64,000 nt of DNA, from the NCBI RefSeq assembly GCF_002803155.1, contig NZ_NNBP01000013.1, forward strand, positions 185,699-249,698, read 5' to 3'. The translations under genes were made by a program, and so were the position numbers. The notes below the pieces were generated by a model. It was not told the DNA's origin and made no database searches. It was given only the letters and a program-made list of their open reading frames with translations. The DNA is from Streptomyces sp. CB02959. Its GTDB lineage: Bacteria > Actinomycetota > Actinomycetes > Streptomycetales > Streptomycetaceae. Positions 40,958 to 51,591 of this stretch are shown in pieces. Position 1 is the first letter of the stretch; every line of letters begins with the position of its first letter.

Positions 40958-41765
40958 GGATCTCGATCTGCGCAAACTCCGCTACTTCGCCTCGGTGGCC
41001 GAGCACCGGCACTTCGGCCGGGCGGCGGAACAGCTCTACATCGCCCAGCCGGTACTCAGCCGTCAAATCAAGTCCCTGGAGCAGGAGTTAGGCTGCGCCC
41101 TGCTCGTGCGGACCACCCGCAGCGTGGAGCTGACCACCGCCGGTCAACAGCTCTACGAGGAGGCGCAGCAGATCCTCCCGTCGGTCGCCGCGGCGGTCCG
41201 GCGCGTGCACGACGTCGAGCAGGGCGTCCAACGGCTCGCGGTCGCCTTCTCCGCCGGACTGCACGTGTCGGATGCGATCCGGGAGTTCACGGCGCGCCAC
41301 GCGGACGTCGAGATCGACGTCGTCCCAGCACGCTGGTGGGAGCAGGACCGGCCGCTACGGGACGGCCGGGCCCAAGTCGGCTATCTGCGGCGGCCGTTCG
41401 ACGAGACGGGCCTGCGCATCATTCCCATCGGCGTCGATCCCCGGGTCGCCTGCCTGCCCGTGACGCACCCGCTGGCGCGCCGTCAGGAGCTGACCTCCGC
41501 GGACCTCGACTGCGAGCAGATGCTCGACAGACCGAAGCGGCGGACGTCGTCGCTGGAAGAGAAGTTCGAGCTGATCGCGTCCGGGCACGCCATCGCGCTC
41601 ATCCCGTTGAGCGTCGCGCGGTCCTACTCCCGCCCCGACCTCGCCTACCTCCCCGTCACGGACGCCCCGGGGATCGCGACCTGCCTGGCCGTCGCCGAGG
41701 ACCGGCGCGAGAAGCTGCTGCGCGACTTCCTGGAGATCGCCACCGCGACCCTGCGGGATACCTGA
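40956..41765 (+). CDS. LysR-type regulator containing a TTA codon
   Basis: A 269-aa LysR: LRYFASVAEHRHFGRAAEQLYIAQPVLSRQIKSLEQELGCALLVRTTRSVELTTAGQQLYEEA and a somewhat short effector domain (about 180 residues, typical 200). Codon 45 (41088-41090) is TTA, a rare codon in Streptomyces. Divergent from NmrA/SDR, which it probably controls. Confidence 0.9.
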   Translation: MDLDLRKLRYFASVAEHRHFGRAAEQLYIAQPVLSRQIKSLEQELGCALLVRTTRSVELTTAGQQLYEEAQQILPSVAAAVRRVHDVEQGVQRLAVAFSAGLHVSDAIREFTARHADVEIDVVPARWWEQDRPLRDGRAQVGYLRRPFDETGLRIIPIGVDPRVACLPVTHPLARRQELTSADLDCEQMLDRPKRRTSSLEEKFELIASGHAIALIPLSVARSYSRPDLAYLPVTDAPGIATCLAVAEDRREKLLRDFLEIATATLRDT

Positions 41766-41959
41766 GCGGTCCACGTGCGAGACCGCGGTCGGCGCCGGCC
41801 ACGGCCGACCGCTCCCGGGCCACCGGTTCGGACATCGCCCCGCGCCCCGGCGGCGCATCGAAGTGGGCCGACCGGGTGAGCCGCGGACGGCCTGCGGGCG
41901 CGGGTGTGCGCCGCCGCGCACGCGCGGGGACGGACATCGTTGTGGTGAGGAGACGCGTC

Positions 41960-42450
41960 ATGCCCGCTCGTACGCTCAAGGACAAGGTCGTCGTGGTCGG
42001 CGGCGCCTCCAGGAACCTCGGTGGCCTGATCAGCCGCCAACTCGGCGAGCACGGCGCGAAGGTCGTGGTGCACTACAACAGCGACTCCTCCCGCTCCGGC
42101 GCGGAGGAGACGGCCGCCGCGGTCAAACAGGCGGGCGGGGACGCGGTGACGCACCAGGCGGACCTGACGCGGGTGGCCGGTGTCGAGGGGCTCTTCGACG
42201 CGGCGTTCGACGCGTTCGGGCGGGTGGACGCGAGCGTGAACACCGCGGGCATGGTGGTCAAGAAGCCGATGACCGAGACCTCGGAGGCCGAGTACGACCG
42301 GATGTTCGCGGTGAACTCCAAGGCCGCCTACTTCATGATGCGGGAGGCCGCCAAGCGCATCGACCGCGACGGCTCGATCATCACCGTCGTCACCTCGCTA
42401 CTGGCCGCCTACACCGGCCTGTACTCGGTCTGCGCCGGCAGCAAGTCACC
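41960..42450 (+). pseudogene. SDR-family oxidoreductase, 3'-truncated
   Basis: From ATG 41960 the frame reads KDKVVVVGGASRNLGGLISRQLGEHGAKVVVHYN, DASVNTAGMVVKKPMTETSEAEYDRMFAVNSKAAYFMMREAAKRI and TSLLAAYTGLYSVCAGSKSP, a normal FabG-like SDR up to the Tyr-x3-Lys motif (itself YSVCAGSK, with Cys replacing the catalytic Tyr position). At about 42450 similarity ends and the sequence runs into the DUF6461 remnant. About 80 C-terminal residues are lost. Confidence 0.75.
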
Positions 42451-42452
42451 GG

Positions 42453-42926
42453 ATGCGATGGCACGAACTCCTGGGCCGGGTAGGGGAGTTCGTCGCCGAG
42501 ACCCAGGGCGGGGACGGTGGCGGATACGTGGGTGTCGGGCAGCTCGGTGGCTGGAGCGTGGCCGTGGAGCCGTGGGGGTGGCGGGGCGCCCTGACGGAGG
42601 TGGCGACCGTACTGTCCGCGGCGGCGGAGTCCGTGACCGTCAGCCGGCACGACTACGCCGAGGACGATTTCGTCCACGCGGTGGACGGCGCCGTGCTGAC
42701 CGCGTTCGCCCTCGGGACGCCGGCCGTGCGGCGCGGCAGCGCGCCGGACCGGCTGAACGCGGCCATGGCGGAGGTCGGCCTGGACCCGCGCGGGGAGGCA
42801 CGCCGGTCCGAGCACCGGATCGCGGCCGCGTTCGCCCTGGCCGCCCGGGTCACCGGGGTGGCCTTCACCCCCGACGTCCTGGAGGCGCCGCTGCTCGTCG
42901 GCGACCTGCGAGGGCCGGCCGCCTGA
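42453..42926 (+). pseudogene. DUF6461-like protein, 5'-truncated, fused to the SDR remnant
   Basis: Reads MRWHELLGRVGEFVAETQGGDGGGYVGVGQLGGWSVAVEPWGWRGAL, then LSAAAESVTVSRHDYAEDDFVHAVDGAVLTAFALGTPAVRRG and AFALAARVTGVAFTPDVLEAPLLVG. The order and motifs fit the central and C-terminal parts of DUF6461 proteins. There is no ribosome site before the ATG, and the N-terminus seems missing. A deletion probably joined this gene to the SDR. May still be expressed, which I cannot exclude. Confidence 0.5.
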
Positions 42927-43019
42927 CGGCCGTCGCGGGCCCGCGACGGCCGACACGGCGAGGCGCCCCGGCCGGGTCGGCCCGCGCAGGGGGGTTCCGT
43001 GGCTCCGGCGGTACGCCCC

Positions 43020-43961
43020 TCAGCTGTGCCGGCGGCCGACGGACCGGTCGGTCGAGTCCATGAAGCGCAGCATCCTGCGGTTGATCTCGTCCGCGTGGTC
43101 GATCTGCGGTCCGTGGCCGGTGTCCGAGACGATTTCGGCCCGGGAGCCCGGTATCAGGCGCGGAACGCGCTCCAGTTGCCGCTTCGGGTGGACGAGCAGG
43201 CTGCGCTTGCCGAGTACCAGGTAGAGCGGGGTGCGGATGGTGGACAGTTCGCTCTCGGACAGCGGCAGCGGAGCCGGGCGCCGGATGCGGAAGGCCCGGA
43301 CACCCGCCCTGATCATCGCGCGCAGCTCCGGCACGACGAGCACCGGCTGCTCCAACCAGGCCGCCAGGCGCGGACGCAGCGCCTTCGGGGCGGAGGTCGC
43401 GAAGAGGCTGACGAAGATCCAGACGAAGAAGCGCAGCCCCACCTTCTCCAGGCCACCGGGATCGAGCAGCGTGACCGAGGCCAGCCGGTCGGCCCCGCGG
43501 TATGCCTGGTTCAGGGTGAGCCAGCCGCCGTAGGAGGAGCCGACCAGGTGGACGCGGTCGAGGCCGAGCGCGGCGAGTGACTCGTCCAACCACTGTGCGG
43601 CGCGCTCGGGTTGGTGCATGGGAACGCGCTGCACGCTGCGTCCGGGGTCGCCCGGGGTGTCGAGCGCGTACACCGGGCGCTCGGCGCTGAGGGCGGGGGT
43701 GTTCGGGTACCACATGGCGGAGCAGGATCCCGAGCCGTGCACGAGGACGACGGGGGTGCGGGACCGGGCGGCGGGGTCGGCCGGTTCGTACCGGTAGACG
43801 TGCGTGGTGCCGAAGGTGGTCTCCACGTCGTCCTCGGCGACCGCGGGCGCGCCGAGTGCGTAGAGCGCGTCACAGGCTGCGAAGTAGCGGTCGCGCAGGG
43901 CGTCGCTCACATAGCGGCCGACATCGGCCTGGGTGCGGGTCGTGGTCTCGGGCACGGCCAC
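43020..43961 (-). CDS. alpha/beta-fold hydrolase
   Basis: A 313-aa hydrolase: VVLVHGSGSCSAMWYPN (oxyanion region), YALDTPGDPGRSV, VHLVGSSYGGWLTLNQAYRG (nucleophile Ser in GSSYGG), LLDPGG, and late His in SDTGHGPQIDHADEIN. GTG start. Divergent from the TetR gene over a long dyad, so probably inducible by its substrate. Substrate unknown. Confidence 0.87.
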   Translation of the reverse strand: MAVPETTTRTQADVGRYVSDALRDRYFAACDALYALGAPAVAEDDVETTFGTTHVYRYEPADPAARSRTPVVLVHGSGSCSAMWYPNTPALSAERPVYALDTPGDPGRSVQRVPMHQPERAAQWLDESLAALGLDRVHLVGSSYGGWLTLNQAYRGADRLASVTLLDPGGLEKVGLRFFVWIFVSLFATSAPKALRPRLAAWLEQPVLVVPELRAMIRAGVRAFRIRRPAPLPLSESELSTIRTPLYLVLGKRSLLVHPKRQLERVPRLIPGSRAEIVSDTGHGPQIDHADEINRRMLRFMDSTDRSVGRRHS

Positions 43962-43989
43962 CTCCGGGAAGGTCGATTAGGGACTTCGT

Positions 43990-44025
43990 GATACGAACGT
44001 ACCATGAAGTTGGTACGGCTGTATC
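43990..44025. promoter_or_regulatory. TetR operator: 36-bp two-tier dyad
   Basis: GATAC (43990-43994) pairs with GTATC (44021-44025), and CGTACC (43998-44003) pairs with GGTACG (44012-44017), all about one centre at the 8-bp core. The two-tier symmetry suits a TetR dimer pair and lies in the gap between the hydrolase and the divergent TetR gene. Confidence 0.82.
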
Positions 44026-44087
44026 ATCAAAATGGCCTGGCACTGCCGGTGCCGTACCGATGCGACCGACGAGGGAAGACGCGACCG

Positions 44088-44732
44088 ATGCCCAAGCGCG
44101 TGGACCATGCAGAGCGACGCAACGAGATCGCCGAGGCGCTCCTCCGGGTCGCCGCCCGACGCGGGCTGCACGCCGCGGGAATGCGGGATGTGGCGGCGGA
44201 GGCCGGCGTCTCACTGCGGCTGGTGCAGTACTACTTCGAGACCAAGGAGAAGCTGCTGCTGTACGGGCTGCAGCGACTGGCCGCGGCATTCGGGGAACGG
44301 GTCGCCGCGCGGCTCCGGACCGCGGGGGAGAGCGGCGCCGGACCGCGTGCGGTGATCGAAGCGCTCCTGATGACAGCGCTGCCGACCGACGAGGCGAGCC
44401 GCACCTTCCACCTCGTCTACACCTCGTACGCCATGCTGTCCGTGACCGATCAGGCCCTCGCCGACCAGCCGTTCATCCAGAACCCGGACGCCGCCGAGGA
44501 CACCCTGACCGCACTCCTGCGGCAGGCCCAGGAGGCGGAGGCCGACCTCACCCGGCCCGGGATGGACGCGCGAAACGAGGCGATCGGCCTGCTGGCCATG
44601 TCCGCGGGACTCGGCACCAGCGTCCTGGTCGGCCAGCGCAGCGCACGGTCCGCGGCCGACGTCCTGGCCCACCACCTGGACCGGATCTTCTCGGGCGACG
44701 GGGGAGGAGCGCCCGCCCAGGGTGTCCGCTGA
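44088..44732 (+). CDS. TetR/AcrR-family regulator
   Basis: A 214-aa TetR: LLRVAARRGLHAAGMRDVAAEAGVSLRLVQYYFETKEKLLLYGL (helix-turn-helix) followed by a BetI/TetR_C_6-like domain. Start MPKRVDHAE chosen over an ATG at 44004, which falls inside the operator. It likely represses itself and the divergent hydrolase through the dyad at 43990-44025. Ligand unknown. Confidence 0.9.
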   Translation: MPKRVDHAERRNEIAEALLRVAARRGLHAAGMRDVAAEAGVSLRLVQYYFETKEKLLLYGLQRLAAAFGERVAARLRTAGESGAGPRAVIEALLMTALPTDEASRTFHLVYTSYAMLSVTDQALADQPFIQNPDAAEDTLTALLRQAQEAEADLTRPGMDARNEAIGLLAMSAGLGTSVLVGQRSARSAADVLAHHLDRIFSGDGGGAPAQGVR

Positions 44733-44790
44733 GCGGTGTCCGCTCCCGTGCGCTCTCCTTGCCGCGGTTCCTCCTCGCTTGTCGCCGCTC

Positions 44791-45255
44791 CTATTCGGCC
44801 GTTTCGGAGGAAGGCCCTCCGTACACGCACAGCCCGTAGATGGCCAGGACGTCCAGCGCGATGATCATCACCGACCACACCGGGTAGGAGGGGATGAAGA
44901 ACATCTGGGCGAAGGCGTTCAGACCCAGCACCGAGACGCCGAACCAACGGGCGGCTTCCGTACCTTTGGTGAGCACGCCGAAGGCGGCGACCGCCTGGAG
45001 GATGCCCAGGGCGAGCATCAGCCAGCCGAAGGCCTGCAAGTCCCCCAGGACCAGGGAGACGTTTCCCACGAAGACATGCGAGTTGACGATCGCCGCGATG
45101 CCGTCGAGTCCGTTGAAGAGGGCCAGCAACGCCAACATGACCCCGGCGAACGTCACCAGGCCGTGGCCTTTCCGGTCCGCCGTCCGTGGAGTGGTGGTTC
45201 TCCCGCCGTAGCCGGGGTGCGGCGTTCCGGTCGGGTGACCTGCTGCGGATGCCAT
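44791..45255 (-). CDS. DUF7144-like four-helix membrane protein
   Basis: A 154-aa protein: a 30-residue hydrophilic start, then VTFAGVMLALLALFNGLDGIAAIVNSHVFVGNVSLVLGDLQAFGWLMLALGILQAVAAFGVL-type helices and FGVSVLGLNAFAQMFFIPSYPVWSVMIIALDVLAIYGL. This resembles the DUF7144 family common beside stress genes in actinomycetes. It heads a group of membrane and protease genes of a dormancy-like character. Function unknown. Confidence 0.8.
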   Translation of the reverse strand: MASAAGHPTGTPHPGYGGRTTTPRTADRKGHGLVTFAGVMLALLALFNGLDGIAAIVNSHVFVGNVSLVLGDLQAFGWLMLALGILQAVAAFGVLTKGTEAARWFGVSVLGLNAFAQMFFIPSYPVWSVMIIALDVLAIYGLCVYGGPSSETAE

Positions 45256-45503
45256 GGAAACCTCCGTGATCGAGGGGCGGTGCGCCGATGCCGCCTCGTC
45301 GAAGCCCCCCGAAATCCCGCGGACTTCGGCCGGCGGCATCGCCACCGCCAGGACGGTGCCCCGCCGTCCGACGTCGGTGACCTCGATGGTTCCGGCCCGG
45401 TAGCGGGCCGGGGACGTCGGGCGGAACAGCCGCCAGTCTCAGCGTGGCAGGGACGGTCCGGGGCCGCCACGCGAGACGCCGCCCGCAGCGGATGCCCTGC
45501 CCC

Positions 45504-46079
45504 TCACTGCTGCGGATGCCGCCACCGGGCGTCCGCTTCCGCCCACTCCTTCTCCCACTGGGCGTAGCGCCTGCGGTCCAGCAGGCGGACGGCGGCCTTC
45601 TCCCCACCGAGGAGCAGCAGCCCGGTGCCGGACGCGACCACGGTGCCGGCCACGACACTCTCGGCCAGGGAGTCCGTCGGGGTGCTGGGGTCCCGCACCA
45701 GCGTCCCGTTCCGGTCCAGCCAGACCGTCGTCCGGTCCCCGACGTGGACGCCGGGCGTCACGGACGTCTCCCCCGTCCGCACGGTGTGGTCCTGCGCGGT
45801 CCAGCGCACGGTCGTGTGGACCCGGCCCCCCGTGCCGGTCCCGCTGTCGGCACTGACCCGGGTGGGAGGTTCCTTCGTCACCACCGCCGAAACGGGGCGC
45901 CATGTGGCGCTCTCCCGGTGGACCGCCGCGTCCACCGTGCTGCCGGCCACGACTCCCGCGGCCGGGGACGCCACGGCGATCAGCACGCCCGTGGCCAGGA
46001 CGATCCAGGACTGCGCCACATCCGTGCCCCGCCTGAGCGGACCGTGCCGCCAGGGCGGACGGAGCTTCACATGAGGCAT
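45504..46079 (-). CDS. Rv1733c-like membrane protein
   Basis: A 191-aa protein with one helix near the N-terminus (IVLATGVLIAVASPAAGVVAG), an extracytoplasmic beta-rich stretch (VSAVVTKEPPT, VRWTAQDHTVRTGETSV, GDRTTVWLDRNGTLV), a second helix (SVVAGTVVASGTGLLLL) and a C-terminal RRRYAQWEKEWAEADARW. This arrangement matches Rv1733c, a DosR (hypoxia/dormancy) regulon protein of Mycobacterium tuberculosis. Start at MPHVKLRP. Confidence 0.82.
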   Translation of the reverse strand: MPHVKLRPPWRHGPLRRGTDVAQSWIVLATGVLIAVASPAAGVVAGSTVDAAVHRESATWRPVSAVVTKEPPTRVSADSGTGTGGRVHTTVRWTAQDHTVRTGETSVTPGVHVGDRTTVWLDRNGTLVRDPSTPTDSLAESVVAGTVVASGTGLLLLGGEKAAVRLLDRRRYAQWEKEWAEADARWRHPQQ

Positions 46080-46245
46080 CACGCACCCCCTTCGCCTGCT
46101 CTTCGAGCGTCCCACACCTGGCCCGTCGGCCCCACATCTCAGCGGAGCTCCCCGCCCTGCGGAACCGGTCGGGACAGCCGATCGTGGAGGAGGGGGAGCG
46201 GAATGTGCCGGGTGGAGCCTGCCGGAAGCCCCTCAAGGACAACCG

Positions 46246-46295
46246 GGAGTTTCCTGGAAAAGGCCCGCCACGGGGCCGCCAGGAGTTTCCTGGAA
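46246..46295. promoter_or_regulatory. two direct copies of a TTCC-GGAA element upstream of ftsH-like gene
   Basis: GGAGTTTCCTGGAA occurs at 46246-46259 and 46282-46295, exactly 36 bp apart, each with an internal TTCC-n-GGAA dyad. They lie 40-90 bp before the protease start (46335), the position of an operator or activator-binding tandem. No regulator gene is adjacent. Confidence 0.65.
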
Positions 46296-46334
46296 GGGGA
46301 AGTCCCACGCGCGAAGGAGCCGTAGGGGGCCGAC

Positions 46335-48302
<1,968 letters not shown>

Positions 48303-48339
48303 CCCGACCAGCCGCCCCGACCCGCCCGGCGCCCCGCGT

Positions 48340-49446
48340 TCAAGAGGACGCGGCGGAATCCGCGTACCGCAGCAACGCACCGGTACCGTCCCGCAGGCGA
48401 AGCCGCCGCTCGGGGACGAGGACCAGCTCCGCGCCCGTCCCCACCAGAGCCCGTGCCAGCGCGGCATCCACCTGCTCCCGGCGGACCGTGCGCACCCCAT
48501 ATGACCTCAACTCCGCCTCCGACAGGGCTAGTTGAGCAGGCTCCGGCCCCACCCACAGCCACCCCGGCGCCGAGCGGCCGGGGGCGTTGCGGAAGAGCGC
48601 GCTGACCTGGCCGCGCTGGAGCGCCGACACGGTGTCCGGCAGCCCCTCGACGGCCGCGCCGCGGTGCGCCCGCCGGGCCAGGAAGGCCCCCACCAGGACC
48701 TGGTCGTGCGCGGCCATCCGCCCGTGGAACAGGCGGTCCAGCCGCAGTTCCAGCAGCGCGCGCCCCGGCCGCGGCGCGCCGCCCGAGTCGACCCCGACGA
48801 CCCGGCCGCGCAGCCGCGCGGGGAGCCGGCGGGCCAGGATGCCACGGGCCCAGGTGTCACCGGCCAGCACCAGCGCCTCGGCGTCGAGCTGGTGAGCCCG
48901 CGCCGCCAGCCGGCGGCCCAGCCGTTCCGCGGCGTGCGGCCAGTCGGCGACCGGCACCCGCGCGTCGAGCCGTTCACCGGGCGAGACCCTGGTCAGCGGC
49001 CACCGGCCGGCCTCCGCCTCGACGTGGACGGTGCCGGCGGCCTCCAGGGAATGGCGTCCCGTGTAGTGGACGTACACGGCCAGGTACGGGATCTCCGGGG
49101 CGTGCTGGGCGATGAGGGGCATGGTGTCGGGCAGCGCACCGAAGTGGGCGGTGTCGCGGACGGGCGGATCCGGCAGTTCGCCCTGGAGCACCAGCGCGCC
49201 GTGCGCGGTGAACAGCGCCTGCCCGTGCGCCCCCGGGACGTCGGCATCGCAGCCCACCGTGCCCGCCACGGCGGTGATCGAGTCCGGGTCGGCCCCCTCG
49301 GCCACCAAGGCGTCGCGCAGCCGGCGCCACCGCAGCGCGAGGGCGGCGTCCGGATCGGCGACGGTGCCGTCCCGCGACGTGTCCACGTACACGGACGCGA
49401 ACGGGCCGGGCTGCCTGTAGAGCGGTTCGAGGAAGGTCAGTCGCAT
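48340..49446 (-). CDS. Rv2629-like (baeRF2) protein
   Basis: A 368-aa protein: MRLTFLEPLYRQPGPFASVYVDTSRD, LALRWRRLRDAL, FTAHGALVLQGELPDPPVRDTAHFGALPDTMPLIAQHA, YTGRHSLEAAGTVHVEAEAG, and a release-factor-like second half (TVSALQRGQVSALFR). Length and motifs match Rv2629, a hypoxia-induced DosR-regulon protein, of the bacterial archaeo-eukaryotic release factor family. It converges on the ftsH-like gene. Confidence 0.85.
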   Translation of the reverse strand: MRLTFLEPLYRQPGPFASVYVDTSRDGTVADPDAALALRWRRLRDALVAEGADPDSITAVAGTVGCDADVPGAHGQALFTAHGALVLQGELPDPPVRDTAHFGALPDTMPLIAQHAPEIPYLAVYVHYTGRHSLEAAGTVHVEAEAGRWPLTRVSPGERLDARVPVADWPHAAERLGRRLAARAHQLDAEALVLAGDTWARGILARRLPARLRGRVVGVDSGGAPRPGRALLELRLDRLFHGRMAAHDQVLVGAFLARRAHRGAAVEGLPDTVSALQRGQVSALFRNAPGRSAPGWLWVGPEPAQLALSEAELRSYGVRTVRREQVDAALARALVGTGAELVLVPERRLRLRDGTGALLRYADSAASS

Positions 49447-49601
49447 CGCCACCACCAGGACGACCTGACGGGGCCGCCGCCCCGCACCTCCAGCATGCGC
49501 CCGCCCCGGCTCCGGCGAGCGAGAATCGAGGTACGGGCACCATTTCGCGTGCGGCCCTCGCCAGGGTCCGCACCCGTCCCGAGCGGGGAAGGTGAGGTCC
49601 G

Positions 49602-49934
49602 ATGTTGTTCTGGTACGGCCACGGTGGCGACGGATGGGGTTGGATGGCGGCCACGGTCGGCATGGTCCTGTTCTGGGCGTTGGTGATCACGGTGGGTGTA
49701 CTGGTCTTCCGTGCCGTGTTCCGTCCGGGGCCGTCCGGCGAAGGCGAGCCGGGCCGCGGCCACCCCGGTTGGCGCCCCGGTGGCGCCCCATCCGGTGGCC
49801 CTTCCACGGCGGAGCAGATCCTCGCCGAGCGGTACGCCCGCGGTGAGATCGAGGACGAGGAGTACCAGCGGCGCCTGGCCGTGCTCCGCTCCCCACCGGG
49901 CGGACCGACCAGGCCCGACGCGCCGCAGGCGTGA
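49602..49934 (+). CDS. SHOCT-domain small membrane protein
   Basis: A 110-aa protein: one helix (AATVGMVLFWALVITVGVLVF) after a Gly/Trp-rich start, a Pro/Gly linker and a C-terminal SHOCT helix pair (TAEQILAERYARGEIEDEEYQRRLAVL). SHOCT domains are short oligomerisation modules in many stress-linked membrane proteins. It is separate from but adjacent to the dormancy-like genes. Confidence 0.85.
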   Translation: MLFWYGHGGDGWGWMAATVGMVLFWALVITVGVLVFRAVFRPGPSGEGEPGRGHPGWRPGGAPSGGPSTAEQILAERYARGEIEDEEYQRRLAVLRSPPGGPTRPDAPQA

Positions 49935-49970
49935 CCGGGCGAACGGGCCGCCGGACCACGTCCGGCGCCC

Positions 49971-50507
49971 TCAGAGCAGCTTGGCCTTGAGGACCACGAT
50001 GATCAGGCCGAGTACCAGGTTCACGGCGACCGAGAGGGCCACCAGGCGGCGCGAGACCCTGGCCCGGATCGCGGCCGCGGTGGCCCAGCCGATCTGCTCG
50101 GCCACCGCGACGGAGAGCGCGAACCACGCGGTCGCCGGCAGGTCCAGCCGCAGCATCGGGCTGATCGCCACCGCCACGGCCGGTCCCACCGAAGCCTGCG
50201 CGATCGGCCACTCCTGACCCGCCACCCGCCGGATCCGGTCCCACGTCAGGTGCCGGTACGACGCCAGGTCGCCGACGAGGTGGGAGTACACGTGCGCCAT
50301 CCAGAAGACCAGGCCGGTGACGAGCAGCAGGAGCATGAGGCCGACCCTGGGGAACGGCCCGAACGCGGCGGTGCCGGCCACCACCGACGCGGCCTGGAGG
50401 GAGCCGTAGACCGCACCTCCGTAGTCGGTGTGCGGCTCCTTCTGCCGCTGGGGGATCCCTCGGTCCGGGCCGTCTCCCCGGTCGCCGGCGCCCGTACCGT
50501 CCGCCAT
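49971..50507 (-). CDS. hypothetical four-helix membrane protein
   Basis: A 178-aa protein with helices around residues 52-72 (PFPRVGLMLLLLVTGLVFWMAHVYSH), 105-120, 125-140 and 155-175 (LVALSVAVNLVLGLIIVVLKAKLL). The stretch VFWMAHVYSHLVGDLA is typical of a Streptomyces membrane family of unknown role. No motif suggests a function. Confidence 0.7.
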   Translation of the reverse strand: MADGTGAGDRGDGPDRGIPQRQKEPHTDYGGAVYGSLQAASVVAGTAAFGPFPRVGLMLLLLVTGLVFWMAHVYSHLVGDLASYRHLTWDRIRRVAGQEWPIAQASVGPAVAVAISPMLRLDLPATAWFALSVAVAEQIGWATAAAIRARVSRRLVALSVAVNLVLGLIIVVLKAKLL

Positions 50508-50604
50508 GCCTCACAGCATCGCCGGGCACCTCCCGGCCCGCGCGGCGGGCACGCGGGACGTGCGGACCATCGGGGTGAAGACGCGCTGCACACCGGCCGG
50601 GGCC

Positions 50605-51171
50605 TCAACGACCGCCCTTCGGGCCGCGGGGCACGGTGAAGGCGGTGAGCGTCGCGGAGCCCGGCGCCAGGCAGGCCCACCCGCCCGGCAGCGTCAGCAC
50701 CGCCACCGCCGCCGTGGGGAACTTCCCGCGGGCCCGCGCCAGCGCGTCGTCGTCACCCCCGCCGGCCAGCGACACGACCAGGTCCTGCACGCCCGGCTGG
50801 TGGCCGATCAACAGCGCGGTCCGCCACCGGTCCGGCAGCCCGCGCACCACCTGGAGAAGGGTGGACGCGGTCGCCTGGTAGACCCGGGGCTCGAAGAGCA
50901 CCTCCGGATCCGGCGGACCAGCGGGCGGCGGGTGTGCCGGACGGAGTTCCGCGGCGACCCGGTCCCAGGTCTCACGGGTCCGCCGGGACGTCGAGCAGAC
51001 CACCACGTCGGGTGCGCAGTGCTCCTGCCGCAGCCACCGGCCGGCCGCCGGCGCGTCACGGCGACCCCGGCCCGCGAGCGGACGCTCGTGATCGGGGACG
51101 CCCTCCGGCCAGGCCGACTTCGCGTGCCGCAGCACGATCAGGCGGGCACCCGCGGCACCGGAGGCACACAT
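50605..51171 (-). CDS. SixA-like histidine phosphatase
   Basis: A 188-aa protein of the histidine-phosphatase superfamily: LIVLRHAKSAWPEGVPDHERPLAGRGRRDAPAAG (RHG-type motif with the phospho-acceptor His), VVCSTSRRTRETWDRVAAEL, and LLIGHQPGVQDLV with the second catalytic His. Length and motif match SixA phosphohistidine phosphatases. Start MCASGAAG from the conserved first strand. A frame upstream to 51540 is not conserved. Confidence 0.87.
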   Translation of the reverse strand: MCASGAAGARLIVLRHAKSAWPEGVPDHERPLAGRGRRDAPAAGRWLRQEHCAPDVVVCSTSRRTRETWDRVAAELRPAHPPPAGPPDPEVLFEPRVYQATASTLLQVVRGLPDRWRTALLIGHQPGVQDLVVSLAGGGDDDALARARGKFPTAAVAVLTLPGGWACLAPGSATLTAFTVPRGPKGGR

Positions 51172-51280
51172 CGAAAGGCTCCCTGGGGTAGGGGATACCG
51201 GCAGGCTAACCCGGTCCGGCCGCTGCGCCGACCGTACGGCCCCGGCCCCACCCGGGGACCGCGCCCCACGCGGCGCCTCG

Positions 51281-51430
51281 GCAGGTGGCCCCATCACCCG
51301 GAACGTCCCCCTGGCCGATGTCGACCCGCGTCGCACCGAGTGTGAGCAGGCGCGCCACCTCGGTCTCCCAGTCCGGCCCCCCGGCCAGGTCAAGGTGGAG
51401 CCGTTTCTTGTGGGCCGTCTTCGGCTTCGC
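51281..51430 (-). pseudogene. VOC/glyoxalase-family protein, C-terminal remnant
   Basis: The minus frame reads TAKPKTAHKKRLHLDLAGGP, then WETEVARLLTLGATRVDIGQGDVP, the C-terminal beta-alpha module of VOC proteins of the glyoxalase-like type (KNRLHLDL and LGATxVDxGQGDVP). It is joined upstream, in the same frame, to an IS5-type transposase fragment, so the rest of the gene is missing. Confidence 0.7.
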
Positions 51431-51442
51431 GGTCGGCACCCC

Positions 51443-51559
51443 CCGGTCGGGAACACGCAGCTGCTCGGGGCCGCGGCGGCGCCGTTCGGGAGCGGGTGGC
51501 AACAGCGAGGCCACCCACTCCCACGGGGCGTCAGGAACAAGACGGCCGACCGCCGCCCC
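51443..51559 (-). pseudogene. IS5-family transposase N-terminal remnant
   Basis: GAAVGRLVPDAPWEWVASLLPP and APERRRRGPEQLRVPDRG fit the first ~40 residues of IS5/IS4-type transposases (VPDxLWExVxPLLPP...). It fuses in frame with the VOC remnant at about 51440, a junction left by insertion and later deletion. Not active. Confidence 0.6.
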
Positions 51560-51591
51560 CAGAGGGCTGCGGGACGTGCGAGGAGGAGACC

